In this document: one piece after another, positions 16,125 to 24,890 of the stretch | Layout of the letters: each line of letters begins with the position of its first letter | Position numbering within the stretch: the first letter of the stretch is position 1 | Assembly (NCBI RefSeq): GCF_002220865.2 | Contig: NZ_NHRJ02000001.1 | Span: 558,001-622,000, forward strand | Origin: Paenibacillus xerothermodurans | GTDB lineage: Bacteria; Bacillota; Bacilli; Paenibacillales; NBRC-103111 | Length of the DNA: 64,000 nt | Direction of reading: 5' to 3' | The notes under the pieces: model-generated | Told to the model about the DNA's origin: nothing | What the model saw: only the letters and a program-made list of their open reading frames with translations | Database searches by the model: none | Made by a program: the position numbers and the translations under genes

Positions 16125-18017
16125 ATGTGGAAGTACGCTTTGTCGTTTATCCTGGTGCTCGGACTGGGAGCGGTTATCTTCACAGGTGATGGCGACAACG
16201 ACCCGCAGCCCGCGCCTCTGTCGCCCGACGCTGAAATGCAAATGAAGCATGCAACAATGCAGCAGGACATGCGCGTGACGGGCGAACTGTGTCGGCAGCA
16301 GTGCAGTCTCGAGCTTCAAAGAGTGCTTCGCGAACAAGGTCAAGCGTCCTCCGACGGCAAGTTGAAAGGTTTAAAAATGCTCCAGGTCTCGCATCCTCAC
16401 ATGGAGCAGCTGATCTGGTCGTCCGCGGGTGAGGCACTGGATCGCGGTATCAACGTCGGCGAGCTGGACGAATCTACGCGTAAGCTGGCGATGCCTGAAC
16501 TGCAAAAAGCAAAACAAGCCGCAGACCAAGGACAGGTATACCAGTCGGCCCCGCTCCAAAGTAACGGCACGACCTACTTCGTCGTAGGGGTGCCCTCAGA
16601 GAACCGGGATGCCGCTATGCTCGGAGTGGTGAAACAAAGTATAGTCGACAGCGTGAAGGATCAGGAACTGCGACACTTGCGCTTAGTGACTTTTCCTGAG
16701 GACGATCGTTACAAAATCGAAGCCGTGGACTCGGCAACGCTGCAGGAGCGCCATGTGCGGCACCCGGAGCATAATCAGGGAGCAAGCCATTACCATGTGA
16801 ATCAGGTGGTCGTGCGCTTCCAGAACGATCCGAGCAGTGCGGATTTGAGCAGAATACAATCAGACATCGGATCTACTCATCCTTATCAAAAGCTGGGATA
16901 TACGTATGTGTTTGAATCCGACCGAATGGCAGCCGGTGATCTGATGAATTATTTTCAAAGGTGGAACGCTGTTTACACCGAGCCGCATTATCTGTACTTG
17001 CCGAATGATACCACTGAGGACGCCGGCTCGGACGATATTCATGTGGCTGATCCCGCAAGATCTCTCATCACTCCCAACGATGCGCTGTATAGACGGTATC
17101 AGTGGAATCTCCCTTTGATCGACACGGAACGCGGCTGGGGAGTGAGTAGAGGCTCACGTAACGTCACCGTTGCCGTAGTTGACACCGGTATAGATTTAAA
17201 CCATTCGGATTTGACACCTCAGCTGGTTAGCGGAATGAACGTGGTCAACACGAGTACCCCCCCTTATGATGACGTAGGGCACGGCACCCATGTCGCGGGA
17301 GTGATCGGCGCCTTGGTGAACAATAATCTCGGCGTGGCCGGAATGAGCTGGTACAACAACATCATGCCGGTGAAGGTGTTGGCGGCGAACGGGGCCGGCA
17401 CCACATATGCGGTGGCACAAGGCATCATATGGGCAACCGACCATGGTGCGGACGTGATCAACCTTAGTCTCGGCAACTACGCTGAATCGAACTTCCTGCA
17501 CGACGCCATCCGCTATGCATATGATCATGATGTAGTGCTTGTTGCAGCCAGCGGCAACGATAATACCGATCGTCCCGGCTATCCGGCCGCGTATCCTGAG
17601 GTGCTCGCGGTCGCAGCCACTGACGCACAGAGGAATAAGGCGTCCTTCTCGAACTATGGAGACTATATTGACGTGGCAGCGCCGGGCGTCACCATCGCCA
17701 GCACATATCCCAACAATCAATATGCAGCTCTGTCCGGCACGTCCATGGCGAGTCCCCACGTAGCGGCGCTCGCGGGACTCATCCGCTCCGTGAACCCTTC
17801 GCTCAGCAATGAGGAGGTGATGGACATCATGCGCAACACGGCGCAAGATGTCGGTCTGCAGGGTAGAGACCACTATTTCGGTTATGGCTTGGTCGATGTG
17901 GAGGCTGCGCTCAGAAGCGCGGCAGGAACCGACCCGGTCACGCCTAGAGAGCAGCCGGAGGATTACACTTGGCTGCAGCGGCTGTGGGATCTGCTTCAAG
18001 GCAGATTTGCCCAATAG
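16125..18017 (+). CDS. large S8-family (subtilisin-like) serine protease
   Basis: A 630-residue secreted or membrane-anchored subtilase. Residues 1-20 form a hydrophobic signal anchor. Residues ~30-220 are a long N-terminal region with some similarity to protease inhibitory extensions. Residues ~225-292 resemble a fervidolysin/I9-type prodomain. The catalytic domain (~320-600) shows AVVDTGIDLNH (Asp353), VGHGTHVAGV (His386), the oxyanion Asn478 in AASGNDN and GTSMASPH (Ser540). The start is ATG 16125 with AAAGGAG upstream. It has no C-terminal sorting or repeat domain. A strong terminator follows and it appears monocistronic. The substrate is unknown. Confidence 0.93.
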   Translation: MWKYALSFILVLGLGAVIFTGDGDNDPQPAPLSPDAEMQMKHATMQQDMRVTGELCRQQCSLELQRVLREQGQASSDGKLKGLKMLQVSHPHMEQLIWSSAGEALDRGINVGELDESTRKLAMPELQKAKQAADQGQVYQSAPLQSNGTTYFVVGVPSENRDAAMLGVVKQSIVDSVKDQELRHLRLVTFPEDDRYKIEAVDSATLQERHVRHPEHNQGASHYHVNQVVVRFQNDPSSADLSRIQSDIGSTHPYQKLGYTYVFESDRMAAGDLMNYFQRWNAVYTEPHYLYLPNDTTEDAGSDDIHVADPARSLITPNDALYRRYQWNLPLIDTERGWGVSRGSRNVTVAVVDTGIDLNHSDLTPQLVSGMNVVNTSTPPYDDVGHGTHVAGVIGALVNNNLGVAGMSWYNNIMPVKVLAANGAGTTYAVAQGIIWATDHGADVINLSLGNYAESNFLHDAIRYAYDHDVVLVAASGNDNTDRPGYPAAYPEVLAVAATDAQRNKASFSNYGDYIDVAAPGVTIASTYPNNQYAALSGTSMASPHVAALAGLIRSVNPSLSNEEVMDIMRNTAQDVGLQGRDHYFGYGLVDVEAALRSAAGTDPVTPREQPEDYTWLQRLWDLLQGRFAQ

Positions 18018-18074
18018 AGCATCAACTTATACTCAGTTGCCGATGAAGCCGGCAATTGTCGCAGATAACAAAAG

Positions 18075-18110
18075 AGCCTCAAGACATCACGGCGTCTTGA
18101 GGCTGTTTTA
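18075..18110 (+). terminator. terminator of the S8 protease gene
   Basis: An 11-bp perfect stem (AGCCTCAAGAC / GTCTTGAGGCT), an 8-nt loop and then TGTTTT. Confidence 0.85.
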
Positions 18111-18176
18111 ATGCGCTCGGCATCACGTCTTAAGCCCACTGCAAGGCTTGATTGCAGCGGCGCGTGCCGAAAAAGC

Positions 18177-18203
18177 AAAAAAACCGCCATAATGGCGGTT
18201 TTT
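18177..18203 (-). terminator. rnpB: terminator of rnpB
   Basis: An almost perfect palindrome built on CCGCCA-TAA-TGGCGG, flanked by T-runs on both sides. It lies just past the 3' end of RNase P RNA in the minus direction. Confidence 0.85.
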
Positions 18204-18212
18204 CATCGGTTA

Positions 18213-18627
18213 TCGGAAAGCTTGCTCATAAGCCGGGTTCTGTACTTCCAGTGGTCATAACGGGCACCACCCTCCCACCATTGAAGCGACAATCATCTAT
18301 CTAGGCCAAACATTGCTGCTTGGCTCCAGCGACCAACCCGAACGCGTCCCGGGCCGAGACTGTCTCCGAGGAGACGTGCGTTCCATTAGGCCTTGCACCA
18401 GATGGGGTTTACCAGGAAATATGTCACCATATCTCCTCGTGGTCTCTTACACCACGGTTCCACCCTTGCCTGTGCGCGAGAAGCGAATCTCACGCCATCG
18501 GCGGTCCATTTCTGTGGCACTAGCCTTCAGCTCGCGCTGACTGGACGTTATCCAGCATCATTGCCCTGTGGAGCCCGGACTTTCCTCTCGTGATTTCTCA
18601 CCAGCGATTGTCTGTCAAGCTTTCCTT
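18213..18627 (-). ncRNA. rnpB: RNase P RNA (M1-type ribozyme)
   Basis: This is the catalytic RNA that removes 5' leaders from pre-tRNAs. Minus-strand landmarks are GAGGAAAGTCCGGGCTCC near the 5' end, GCCACAGAAATGG, the GGTAAACCCC tRNA-3' end-binding segment, AGATAGATGATTG and the 3' ACAGAACCCGGCTTATG. The ends pair through P1 (GGAAAGCTTG at 18616-18625 with CAAGCTTTCC at 18215-18224). The stretch GGTGCAAGGCC paired with GGCCTAGAT is class A (E. coli-like) architecture rather than the class B form of B. subtilis. A promoter and a terminator flank it. No tRNA or protein gene overlaps. Confidence 0.95.
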
Positions 18628-18638
18628 GTCTAAGCTAC

Positions 18639-18667
18639 AGTATACAAGTTTTACGCATAAAACACAA
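18639..18667 (-). promoter_or_regulatory. promoter of rnpB
   Basis: Minus-strand TTGTGT (18662-18667), a 17-bp spacer and TATACT (18639-18644), placed so that transcription would start at the rnpB 5' end. Confidence 0.65.
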
Positions 18668-18799
18668 GGTGTTTATACTGCCATTTCTGCCAATGTACAT
18701 GCAGGCGGCAACGGATCTCGCGCACCGCTATTGTACGTACGGGTATGGGGCCATTGACAGGGCTTAATCCCATACTTACATTATACACGCCCACACTGG

Positions 18800-19915
18800 C
18801 TACATAAAGCGAAACGGTTCGGTAGTTATTTCCGAAGCCAGCACTTTCGTATCCGACTTCTTCTCAGTGAGCCTCCGCTGCAAGTAGTCTGCTACGCCCT
18901 GCTTCATTATCTTCTCTACATTATGCCCCGGGTCGATAAGAGCAACACCGGCTGCCTGAGCATCTAGTGCCGTGTGATAGTCGATGTCTCCTGTGATGAG
19001 CACGTCGGCACCCGCGAACATAGCATGACGCAAATAACGGCTGCCGGAACCGCCAAGCACCGCTACCTTATGCACCACGCGCGTAGCGTCTCCGACGACT
19101 CTCAACGAAGGCACATCGTAGGCTATTTTTACCTGTTCCGCCAACTGATCCAGTGTGATCGGCTCTGGCAGCCTGCCAACGCGGCCTAAACCGAACGTCC
19201 TGCCCTTCAAGTCGAGCTGATATAGATCATACGCTACTTCTTCGTACGGGTGCGCCTTGAGCATCGCTTGAATGACTTTACGCTCCACGCTTTGGGGCAC
19301 GATCGTTTCAAAGCGCACCTCGGCAACCTGTTCCAACCGGCCTGGTGCACCGATGAACGGATTGCTGCCCTCCTCCGGCTTGAACGTTCCCGTTCCATCA
19401 ATATTGAAGCTGCAGTGGCTGTATTGAGCGATGTGTCCCGCTCCCGCTTGAAACACGGCGTCTCGTACCCGTTCCAAGTGCTGCTGTGGCACAAATACGA
19501 CCAGCTTTTTCAACTTGTCCGTATGGCCTTCCTCCAGTGGTCCGGTGACCGTTATACCCAGTGCTGCAGCCATCATATCGTTCACGCCGCCATCCGCAAC
19601 ATCCAGATTGGTGTGAGCTATGTAGACAGCTATGCCGTTCTTAATCAGTTTCTCATACAGCCGGCCTGCCGGTGTGTCTGTTTGCAGGTGGGTGAGCGGA
19701 CGGAAAATAATCGCATGATGCGCAATAATCAGATTTGTGCCGGCTCGGATTGCTTCATCCACCACTTCCTCCGTTACATCGAGGGCGACCAGCACGGCGC
19801 TGATTTCTTTCCCGAGAGAACCGAGCTGCAGTCCGATCTTGTCATCTGGCACAGCGTAATGCTTCGGTGCCAGCTCTTCCATCAGTTGGATGATGCTTTG
19901 TCCTTTTGCAAACAA
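18800..19915 (-). CDS. yqfO: Nif3-like dinuclear metal centre protein (YqfO)
   Basis: A 371-residue member of the Nif3/DUF34 family, which forms hexameric toroids with a two-metal site. The N-terminal part shows DNKIGLQ-like DDKIGLQLG and the metal ligands in IIAHHAIIF (residues ~63-71). The C-terminal part has TGDIDYHTALDA and IDPGHNVE. Residues ~130-240 form the inserted PII/CutA-like domain typical of Gram-positive members. The role is unproven. TTG 19915 is the start, with GGGAGG 7 nt upstream, inside the end of trmK. The 34-nt overlap and shared order with trmK indicate an operon. Confidence 0.92.
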   Translation of the reverse strand: MFAKGQSIIQLMEELAPKHYAVPDDKIGLQLGSLGKEISAVLVALDVTEEVVDEAIRAGTNLIIAHHAIIFRPLTHLQTDTPAGRLYEKLIKNGIAVYIAHTNLDVADGGVNDMMAAALGITVTGPLEEGHTDKLKKLVVFVPQQHLERVRDAVFQAGAGHIAQYSHCSFNIDGTGTFKPEEGSNPFIGAPGRLEQVAEVRFETIVPQSVERKVIQAMLKAHPYEEVAYDLYQLDLKGRTFGLGRVGRLPEPITLDQLAEQVKIAYDVPSLRVVGDATRVVHKVAVLGGSGSRYLRHAMFAGADVLITGDIDYHTALDAQAAGVALIDPGHNVEKIMKQGVADYLQRRLTEKKSDTKVLASEITTEPFRFM

Positions 19916-20652
19916 GCCATTACCTCCCTGATTGTCCTAATCTCGCGCTCTAGCTCTTGTTCCTTTCGCCTGGATTCCTCAGCTTGCGACAAGCTTAAGC
20001 GAGCGCGTATCTTTTCAAGTTTGTCCAGCTCGTGCTGCCACTTCATAAACCATACGTCAGATGGCTCTTGCAGCAGGTGTGGCCCAAACTTCAGCAATTC
20101 CTCGCGGTCCACGGTCACAGTGTCCGACAGCACTCGCGCTGCGTACAACTGATCGTTCGTGATGTCAGCCCTATCCGGAGGCGCGGCACACAAAATTTCA
20201 TAAATTTTGCTGTCCTCCTCTAGAATACGTTCATCCACCAGCACCCAGCCGTGAGCCAGCAGCCAAGACCGAACGTTATATTCTCCCACATTTGGCTGAA
20301 GTACCAACCGTGTGACTCCCGCGAGTTTATCTGTGCCTGCCTCTAATATCGACGTGATCAGCGCACCGCCCATTCCCGCAATGGTGATCACGTCCACTTC
20401 ATGCGGGCTGATGACGGCTAAGCCGTCCCCGAGCCGCACGTCTATCGGCGAGCCCAGCTGCGCGTCTTTCACTTGCTTGGCGGCCGCCTCATACGGCCCG
20501 GCATTAACTTCCCCGGCCACTGCCTTCGTGATACGGCCCTGTCGGGCGAGATACGTGGGCAGCAGCGCGTGGTCTGATCCAATGTCTGCCAGCTTACTTC
20601 CTGGCGGAACCATTTCCGCTATCATTTCCAATCGTCGTGACAATCGTAACAT
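19882..20652 (-). CDS. trmK: tRNA (adenine-22-N1)-methyltransferase TrmK
   Basis: TrmK methylates N1 of A22 in tRNA. The 256-residue protein from ATG 20652 starts MLRLSRRLEMIAEMV and has the SAM-binding motif LADIGSDHALLP, then GMGG. A C-terminal coiled-coil tail is rich in Glu/Arg. This matches B. subtilis YqfN in order and length. The open frame extends 39 codons further upstream, but that part is not like the family. The ribosome site is weak (GGAG about 14 nt away). It lies between sigA and yqfO as in other Bacilli. Confidence 0.92.
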   Translation of the reverse strand: MLRLSRRLEMIAEMVPPGSKLADIGSDHALLPTYLARQGRITKAVAGEVNAGPYEAAAKQVKDAQLGSPIDVRLGDGLAVISPHEVDVITIAGMGGALITSILEAGTDKLAGVTRLVLQPNVGEYNVRSWLLAHGWVLVDERILEEDSKIYEILCAAPPDRADITNDQLYAARVLSDTVTVDREELLKFGPHLLQEPSDVWFMKWQHELDKLEKIRARLSLSQAEESRRKEQELEREIRTIREVMACLQKDKASSN

Positions 20653-20818
20653 TAGGCCGCCACACACTCCATTTTTTTTCTGTAAAAATAATACGCCAGC
20701 TATAATCAACATTTTAACAAGCAGCATCATCTGTACCAAGTGCAGGCCACACTGCTCGGCATACAGCATACCATATAATTACGGCACCAACCAAACGATA
20801 CAGCTTAAGATCTGTGCT

Positions 20819-21150
20819 CTAACGGGTTCTCGCGTCCGCTGCAAGCGGCCGGCAGTAAAAAGCAAATAAGAAAACAGCCGACATACCCATTTGCATTGGT
20901 AAATCAAAAGCGGTAAAATTAAGAACAGCAAAAGAGATTAGTGCGATTGTAGCGAAAATAATCATCCATATCTTCCAATTACTGCCGCTTATCGCGCGCG
21001 GTGATACGCCAAGCCACCCCCTTGGTGCCTGCGGCTGAGCAACATATTCCATATAAATATTGAATAAAAATCGCAGTGATGCTCGGTCACCGACCTGCTA
21101 GTGCGCCAATGTTCAATTTCCTTAATAATTATTTTTCGATTCTCATCCAT
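20819..21150 (-). pseudogene. frameshifted small membrane-protein gene between sigA and trmK
   Basis: An ATG at 21150 with AAAGAGGTGG (21161-21170) upstream opens a frame beginning MDENRKIIIKEIEHWRTSR and reaching HHCDF. The frame is then lost. Adding one base to the run of five A's on the plus strand (21066-21070) joins it to the frame from ATG 21052 (MEYVAQPQAP..., ending at 20819), which has two hydrophobic helices (residues ~28-45 and ~50-66 of that frame). The combined product, with a helical soluble N-part and two C-terminal membrane helices, is the kind of small protein I recall from this locus in Paenibacillus. A second shift near the end is possible, giving an end at 20779. Either the gene is broken or the homopolymer was misread. 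Confidence 0.6.
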
Positions 21151-21246
21151 TGCGGCTGCGCCACCTCTTTGACCATGGATTCGAAACAGCTAGCGCCGGT
21201 TTCGCCGCACCGTGATTCCATCTTCTTTTATCGGCCGTATATGTGT

Positions 21247-21281
21247 AAAAAATTTAGACCCCGCCGCGAAGTGCAGCAGGG
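21247..21281 (-). terminator. candidate terminator after sigA
   Basis: Minus-strand stem CCCTGC/GCGGGG with an inner GC helix, then TCTAAATTTTTT. Confidence 0.6.
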
Positions 21282-21296
21282 CCAATGGACGGAATT

Positions 21297-22418
21297 CTAT
21301 TCTAGAAAATCTTTCAACCGCTTACTGCGGCTTGGATGTCTCAGCTTGCGAAGAGCTTTGGCTTCGATTTGACGAATCCGTTCACGCGTAACGCCGAACA
21401 CTTTTCCTACTTCCTCTAGCGTACGGGTACGCCCGTCGTCCAATCCGAAGCGCAGACGCAGCACGTTCTCCTCACGCTCTGTGAGTGTATCGAGCACGTC
21501 CTCCAATTGTTCCTTTAAGAGCTCATACGCAGCAGCATCCGCGGGAGCAAGAGCTTCTTGATCTTCTATAAAATCGCCCAAGTGCGAATCATCTTCCTCA
21601 CCGATCGGCGTCTCCAATGAAACAGGCTCCTGCGCAATTTTCATAATTTCACGCACTTTATCAGTGCTTAAATCCATTTCTTTCGCGATCTCTTCCGGTG
21701 TTGGCTCGCGCCCCAGCTCCTGCAGCAGCTGCCGGGACACACGGATCAACTTGTTGATCGTCTCCACCATATGTACCGGTATGCGAATGGTTCTGGCTTG
21801 GTCCGCTATCGCACGGGTGATGGCCTGGCGAATCCACCAAGTGGCGTACGTACTGAATTTGTAGCCTTTGGTGTGGTCGAATTTTTCAACCGCTTTAATC
21901 AGTCCCATATTTCCCTCTTGGATTAAATCCAAAAATAGCATTCCGCGTCCGACATAACGTTTGGCGATGCTCACAACCAGACGAAGATTCGCTTCCGCCA
22001 AACGGCGCTTGGCCTCTTCGTCGCCGAGTTCGATTCTTTTGGCCAAATCAACTTCATCCTCAGCTGAGAGCAGAGGGACCCGGCCTATTTCCTTCAAATA
22101 CATGCGCACCGGATCATTAATTTTGATGCCCGGCGGAAGCGAAATATCATCTTCGAAATGAAATTCATCATTTTCGCGGCCTGCGGGATTCATTTCATCG
22201 TTATCTTCATCCGACTCGTTGCCTACATCAATTCCAAGCTCGGACAGATGCTCAAAAAACTCATCGATCTGGTCGGGATCCTGGTCAAAAGGAGCCAACT
22301 TCTCCATGATGTCTTTGTAGGTTAAAGCGGAACGCTTCTTTCCTTGCTCAATGAGCTGTTCCTTTACCTGTTCCAACGTCAACTCTGTCTCTATTTCCGT
22401 GTGTTGATCGTTCGCCAT
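21297..22418 (-). CDS. sigA: primary sigma factor SigA (RpoD)
   Basis: The housekeeping sigma factor of 373 residues. An acidic region 1.1 is followed by region 1.2 ([11 protein letters not shown]), region 2 with [20 protein letters not shown] and [13 protein letters not shown], region 3, and region 4 with [20 protein letters not shown]. These match B. subtilis SigA closely, so -10 TATAAT/-35 TTGACA recognition is expected and supports the promoter calls here. Start ATG 22418 has GGGAGG upstream. It lies 46 nt downstream of dnaG, as in the Gram-positive macromolecular-synthesis operon. No uninterrupted small gene follows. Confidence 0.98.
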   Translation of the reverse strand: MANDQHTEIETELTLEQVKEQLIEQGKKRSALTYKDIMEKLAPFDQDPDQIDEFFEHLSELGIDVGNESDEDNDEMNPAGRENDEFHFEDDISLPPGIKINDPVRMYLKEIGRVPLLSAEDEVDLAKRIELGDEEAKRRLAEANLRLVVSIAKRYVGRGMLFLDLIQEGNMGLIKAVEKFDHTKGYKFSTYATWWIRQAITRAIADQARTIRIPVHMVETINKLIRVSRQLLQELGREPTPEEIAKEMDLSTDKVREIMKIAQEPVSLETPIGEEDDSHLGDFIEDQEALAPADAAAYELLKEQLEDVLDTLTEREENVLRLRFGLDDGRTRTLEEVGKVFGVTRERIRQIEAKALRKLRHPSRSKRLKDFLE

Positions 22419-22464
22419 TTGCCAACTCCCTCCTCCCTAGCTGTCATCCTCTTCAACACGCGGT

Positions 22465-24297
22465 TCAAGAAGATTTTAACTGCTTTTCTAGGGAAATAAT
22501 CTCACTGCCTATGTGTGCGGCCCGAATAATGTCCCCTGAACGTTCTGCTCGAATCATTTCTTCTCTTTTTTGCTGTATAAGCTGCTGCTGTGGATATTTC
22601 TTTATCTCTTTAATACAATCGTCCACAACTTGGTGATTCACCCCATGAGAATTTCCCATCATCGCAATTGAACTGGCCAAACGTTCCAACTGTTCTTCCT
22701 GAAGCATGGCGATGAAGCTGCTTGCGTTCGGCTCATATCCCTGAGCGAAGTACGCGTATAAATGAGCAGCCAGCGCCGCGTGCGCATCAACGTTGAACTG
22801 ATCCCCCAAATGCTCCTCCACATACCGCGTCATCTCAGGATCATACATCATGATAGCTAACAGCTGTCGCTCCGCGTTGTGATAGGCTTTCAATAGGGAA
22901 GGAGTCCGTACCCGAGGTGTTGCATCATTCATAACATTATTCCACGCTTTTGCTTTATTATCCCCAAACCTATTGTTTTTTTCAGATTGGAGTCTGATTT
23001 CATTCAGGTTTTGCAGCGTGACTTCATAAGAATAATGAAATTCCTGAGCCAGTTCCTTTGCATAATGCTCTCTTTCCACCGGTGACGGTACGTCAGCGAT
23101 CAGTTTCAGAGCGTTTTGAATGTAGCGGAGTTTATCCCCATCCTCTTGCAGTTTATAATTTTTGCGAATATAAAGAAGTTTATATTTGATCGATGGTACG
23201 GCGGTTTCAATCACTTCCCGTACAAATCGTTCAGAACCGTTATTAGTAATATAATCATCAGGATCTTGGGAATTCGGGATGATTGCGATCTTGACGACGC
23301 AGCCCGCCTGCTCGAGGATCGGGATGCTCTTGTATGCCGCTGTTTGCCCCGCCGAGTCACCGTCATAAACCACGATAACTTCATCGGCTTGCTTTCGGAT
23401 CCCTTCCGCATGCTCTGCTGTGAGCGCTGTGCCCATGGTCGCGACTCCGTTAGTGATGCCGGCTGCCCAAGCCTTAATTACGTCCATATAACCTTCGAAC
23501 AGCACCAATTGCCGTAACTTGCGGATCTGCGGCCGAGCAAGATGCATATTGTAGAGGCTCCTGCTTTTGTAAAAGAGCATCGTCTCCGGACTGTTCAAAT
23601 ATTTCGGTTGTTTGTCCCCCATCGCCCTGCCGCCAAACGCAATCAGCCTCCCCTTCCAGTCATGTATCGGGAAGATGATCCTTTCGCGAAATTTATCGAA
23701 GAAGCCTTGTCCGTCTTGGCGAACCGAAAGGAGACCGCCTTGTTCCATTAACGGTAAAGGAAATTGCCGCCTTTCATAGAGTTGGGTCAAAGTCTCCCAT
23801 TGCGGCGGAGCGTAGCCGATACCAAACGTGTCGATGAGCTTGTCGCTCAGCCCCCGCGCTCGCAAATACTGCATCGCTTCTTTGCCTTGCTCGGTGTTCT
23901 TCAAAATGTATTGATACAGTTTCCCGGCGAGCTCATAAGCCTCGAACAGCTTCGCTTTCTCCGGATTATGCTGCGAGCCTGTATCCGCCGATGAATCAAT
24001 GCGGATGTCTAAGCCGGCCTCCTGAGCCATGTGTCTAATCGCTTCCGGGTAGGAATAGCCTTCGATCGCCATTAAAAACTGAATGATGCCGCCGCCGGCG
24101 TTGCAACCGAAACAATGATAAATTTGTTTTTCAGGTGTGACCGTAAAGGACGGCGTTTTCTCCGAATGAAAAGGACACAGCCCTTTCATATAATGTCCCT
24201 GTTTGCTTAAATGGACATAGCGGCCAACCACATCCACTATATCATGATGCTTAAGGACCGCTCCGATGACTTCGTCGGGAATGCGTCCGTTACTCAT
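22465..24297 (-). CDS. dnaG: DNA primase DnaG
   Basis: Synthesises RNA primers at the replication fork together with the replicative helicase. The 610-residue protein from ATG 24297 (AGGTGG 5 nt upstream) has the CHC2 zinc finger CPFHSEKTPSF...YHCFGC (Cys41, His44, Cys62, Cys65). A TOPRIM domain with LVLFEGYMDVI and VVYDGDSAG follows, and then a C-terminal helicase-binding domain. The frame could begin at TTG 24312, but spacing favours ATG. It is flanked by yqxD and sigA in the conserved order. Confidence 0.97.
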   Translation of the reverse strand: MSNGRIPDEVIGAVLKHHDIVDVVGRYVHLSKQGHYMKGLCPFHSEKTPSFTVTPEKQIYHCFGCNAGGGIIQFLMAIEGYSYPEAIRHMAQEAGLDIRIDSSADTGSQHNPEKAKLFEAYELAGKLYQYILKNTEQGKEAMQYLRARGLSDKLIDTFGIGYAPPQWETLTQLYERRQFPLPLMEQGGLLSVRQDGQGFFDKFRERIIFPIHDWKGRLIAFGGRAMGDKQPKYLNSPETMLFYKSRSLYNMHLARPQIRKLRQLVLFEGYMDVIKAWAAGITNGVATMGTALTAEHAEGIRKQADEVIVVYDGDSAGQTAAYKSIPILEQAGCVVKIAIIPNSQDPDDYITNNGSERFVREVIETAVPSIKYKLLYIRKNYKLQEDGDKLRYIQNALKLIADVPSPVEREHYAKELAQEFHYSYEVTLQNLNEIRLQSEKNNRFGDNKAKAWNNVMNDATPRVRTPSLLKAYHNAERQLLAIMMYDPEMTRYVEEHLGDQFNVDAHAALAAHLYAYFAQGYEPNASSFIAMLQEEQLERLASSIAMMGNSHGVNHQVVDDCIKEIKKYPQQQLIQQKREEMIRAERSGDIIRAAHIGSEIISLEKQLKSS

Positions 24298-24337
24298 CCT
24301 AACCACCTTCAATCAAATTAACACGTAATATTATTCG

Positions 24338-24799
24338 CTACCGCTCCAAATTATCCTGCAAGCGGCGTAAAACTTTTGTCAAAGATTGTAGAAATGCGAG
24401 ACGATCTTCATCGGTGAAGGCGCGCGGCCCTTTGGTATGCTTGCCGGCGCGGCGCTGCCGTGCCTGATCATGCCGGCGCGCGAGCAAGAAATCGATCGTG
24501 CCGTCTGTGTATTGCTCTCCCCGATTGGATATGGCGATCGCACGCTTACCAAGTGCGAGGGCGGCCAGACCGAAGTCCTGTGTGATCAATACGTCCCCGG
24601 GCGCGATATGATTCACAATGTATAAATCTACCGATTGATCGGAGCTGTCGACTTGAATCATTTGCACGCGTTCCATTGGGGTCAAGCGATGATCGAAAGA
24701 TGCCACCATAATTACATCGACATCAAATTGTCGGGCTGCCAGTGCGATTTCCTGCTTCACCGGGCAGGCGTCGGCATCCACGATAATTTTGTGCGGCAT
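24338..24799 (-). CDS. yqxD: YqxD/YaiI family protein (UPF0178)
   Basis: A 153-residue protein with the PIN-like core of the UPF0178 family: IIVDADACPVKQEI at the N-terminus, ITQDFGLAALAL in the middle and RAGKHTKGPRAFT. The conserved acidic residues suggest a nuclease-type fold, but activity is unproven. It is next to dnaG as in B. subtilis. A -10-like TATAAT lies on the minus strand at 24837-24842. The ribosome site is GGTGG or the further GGAGGAG. Confidence 0.9.
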   Translation of the reverse strand: MPHKIIVDADACPVKQEIALAARQFDVDVIMVASFDHRLTPMERVQMIQVDSSDQSVDLYIVNHIAPGDVLITQDFGLAALALGKRAIAISNRGEQYTDGTIDFLLARRHDQARQRRAGKHTKGPRAFTDEDRLAFLQSLTKVLRRLQDNLER

Positions 24800-24856
24800 T
24801 CAGACCACCGTTCTCCTCCTGAAGTATCACCGTAATATTATATACGATGAACAAAC

Positions 24857-24888
24857 AAAAAATCCTGCTGCACATGGTAAAAAAGCAG
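24857..24888 (-). terminator. weak terminator candidate after ppsR
   Basis: A short CTGCT/AGCAG stem with a long loop, followed on the minus strand by GATTTTTTG just after the ppsR stop. Confidence 0.4.
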
Positions 24889-24890
24889 TT

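Noticed and set aside
17196-18014. 272-codon minus-strand frame
   Set aside because: Antisense to the S8 protease catalytic domain.
18313-18593. Three overlapping plus-strand frames of 66-75 codons
   Set aside because: They lie entirely within RNase P RNA on the opposite strand.
19250-20152. 300-codon plus-strand frame
   Set aside because: Antisense to yqfO and trmK, no ribosome site.
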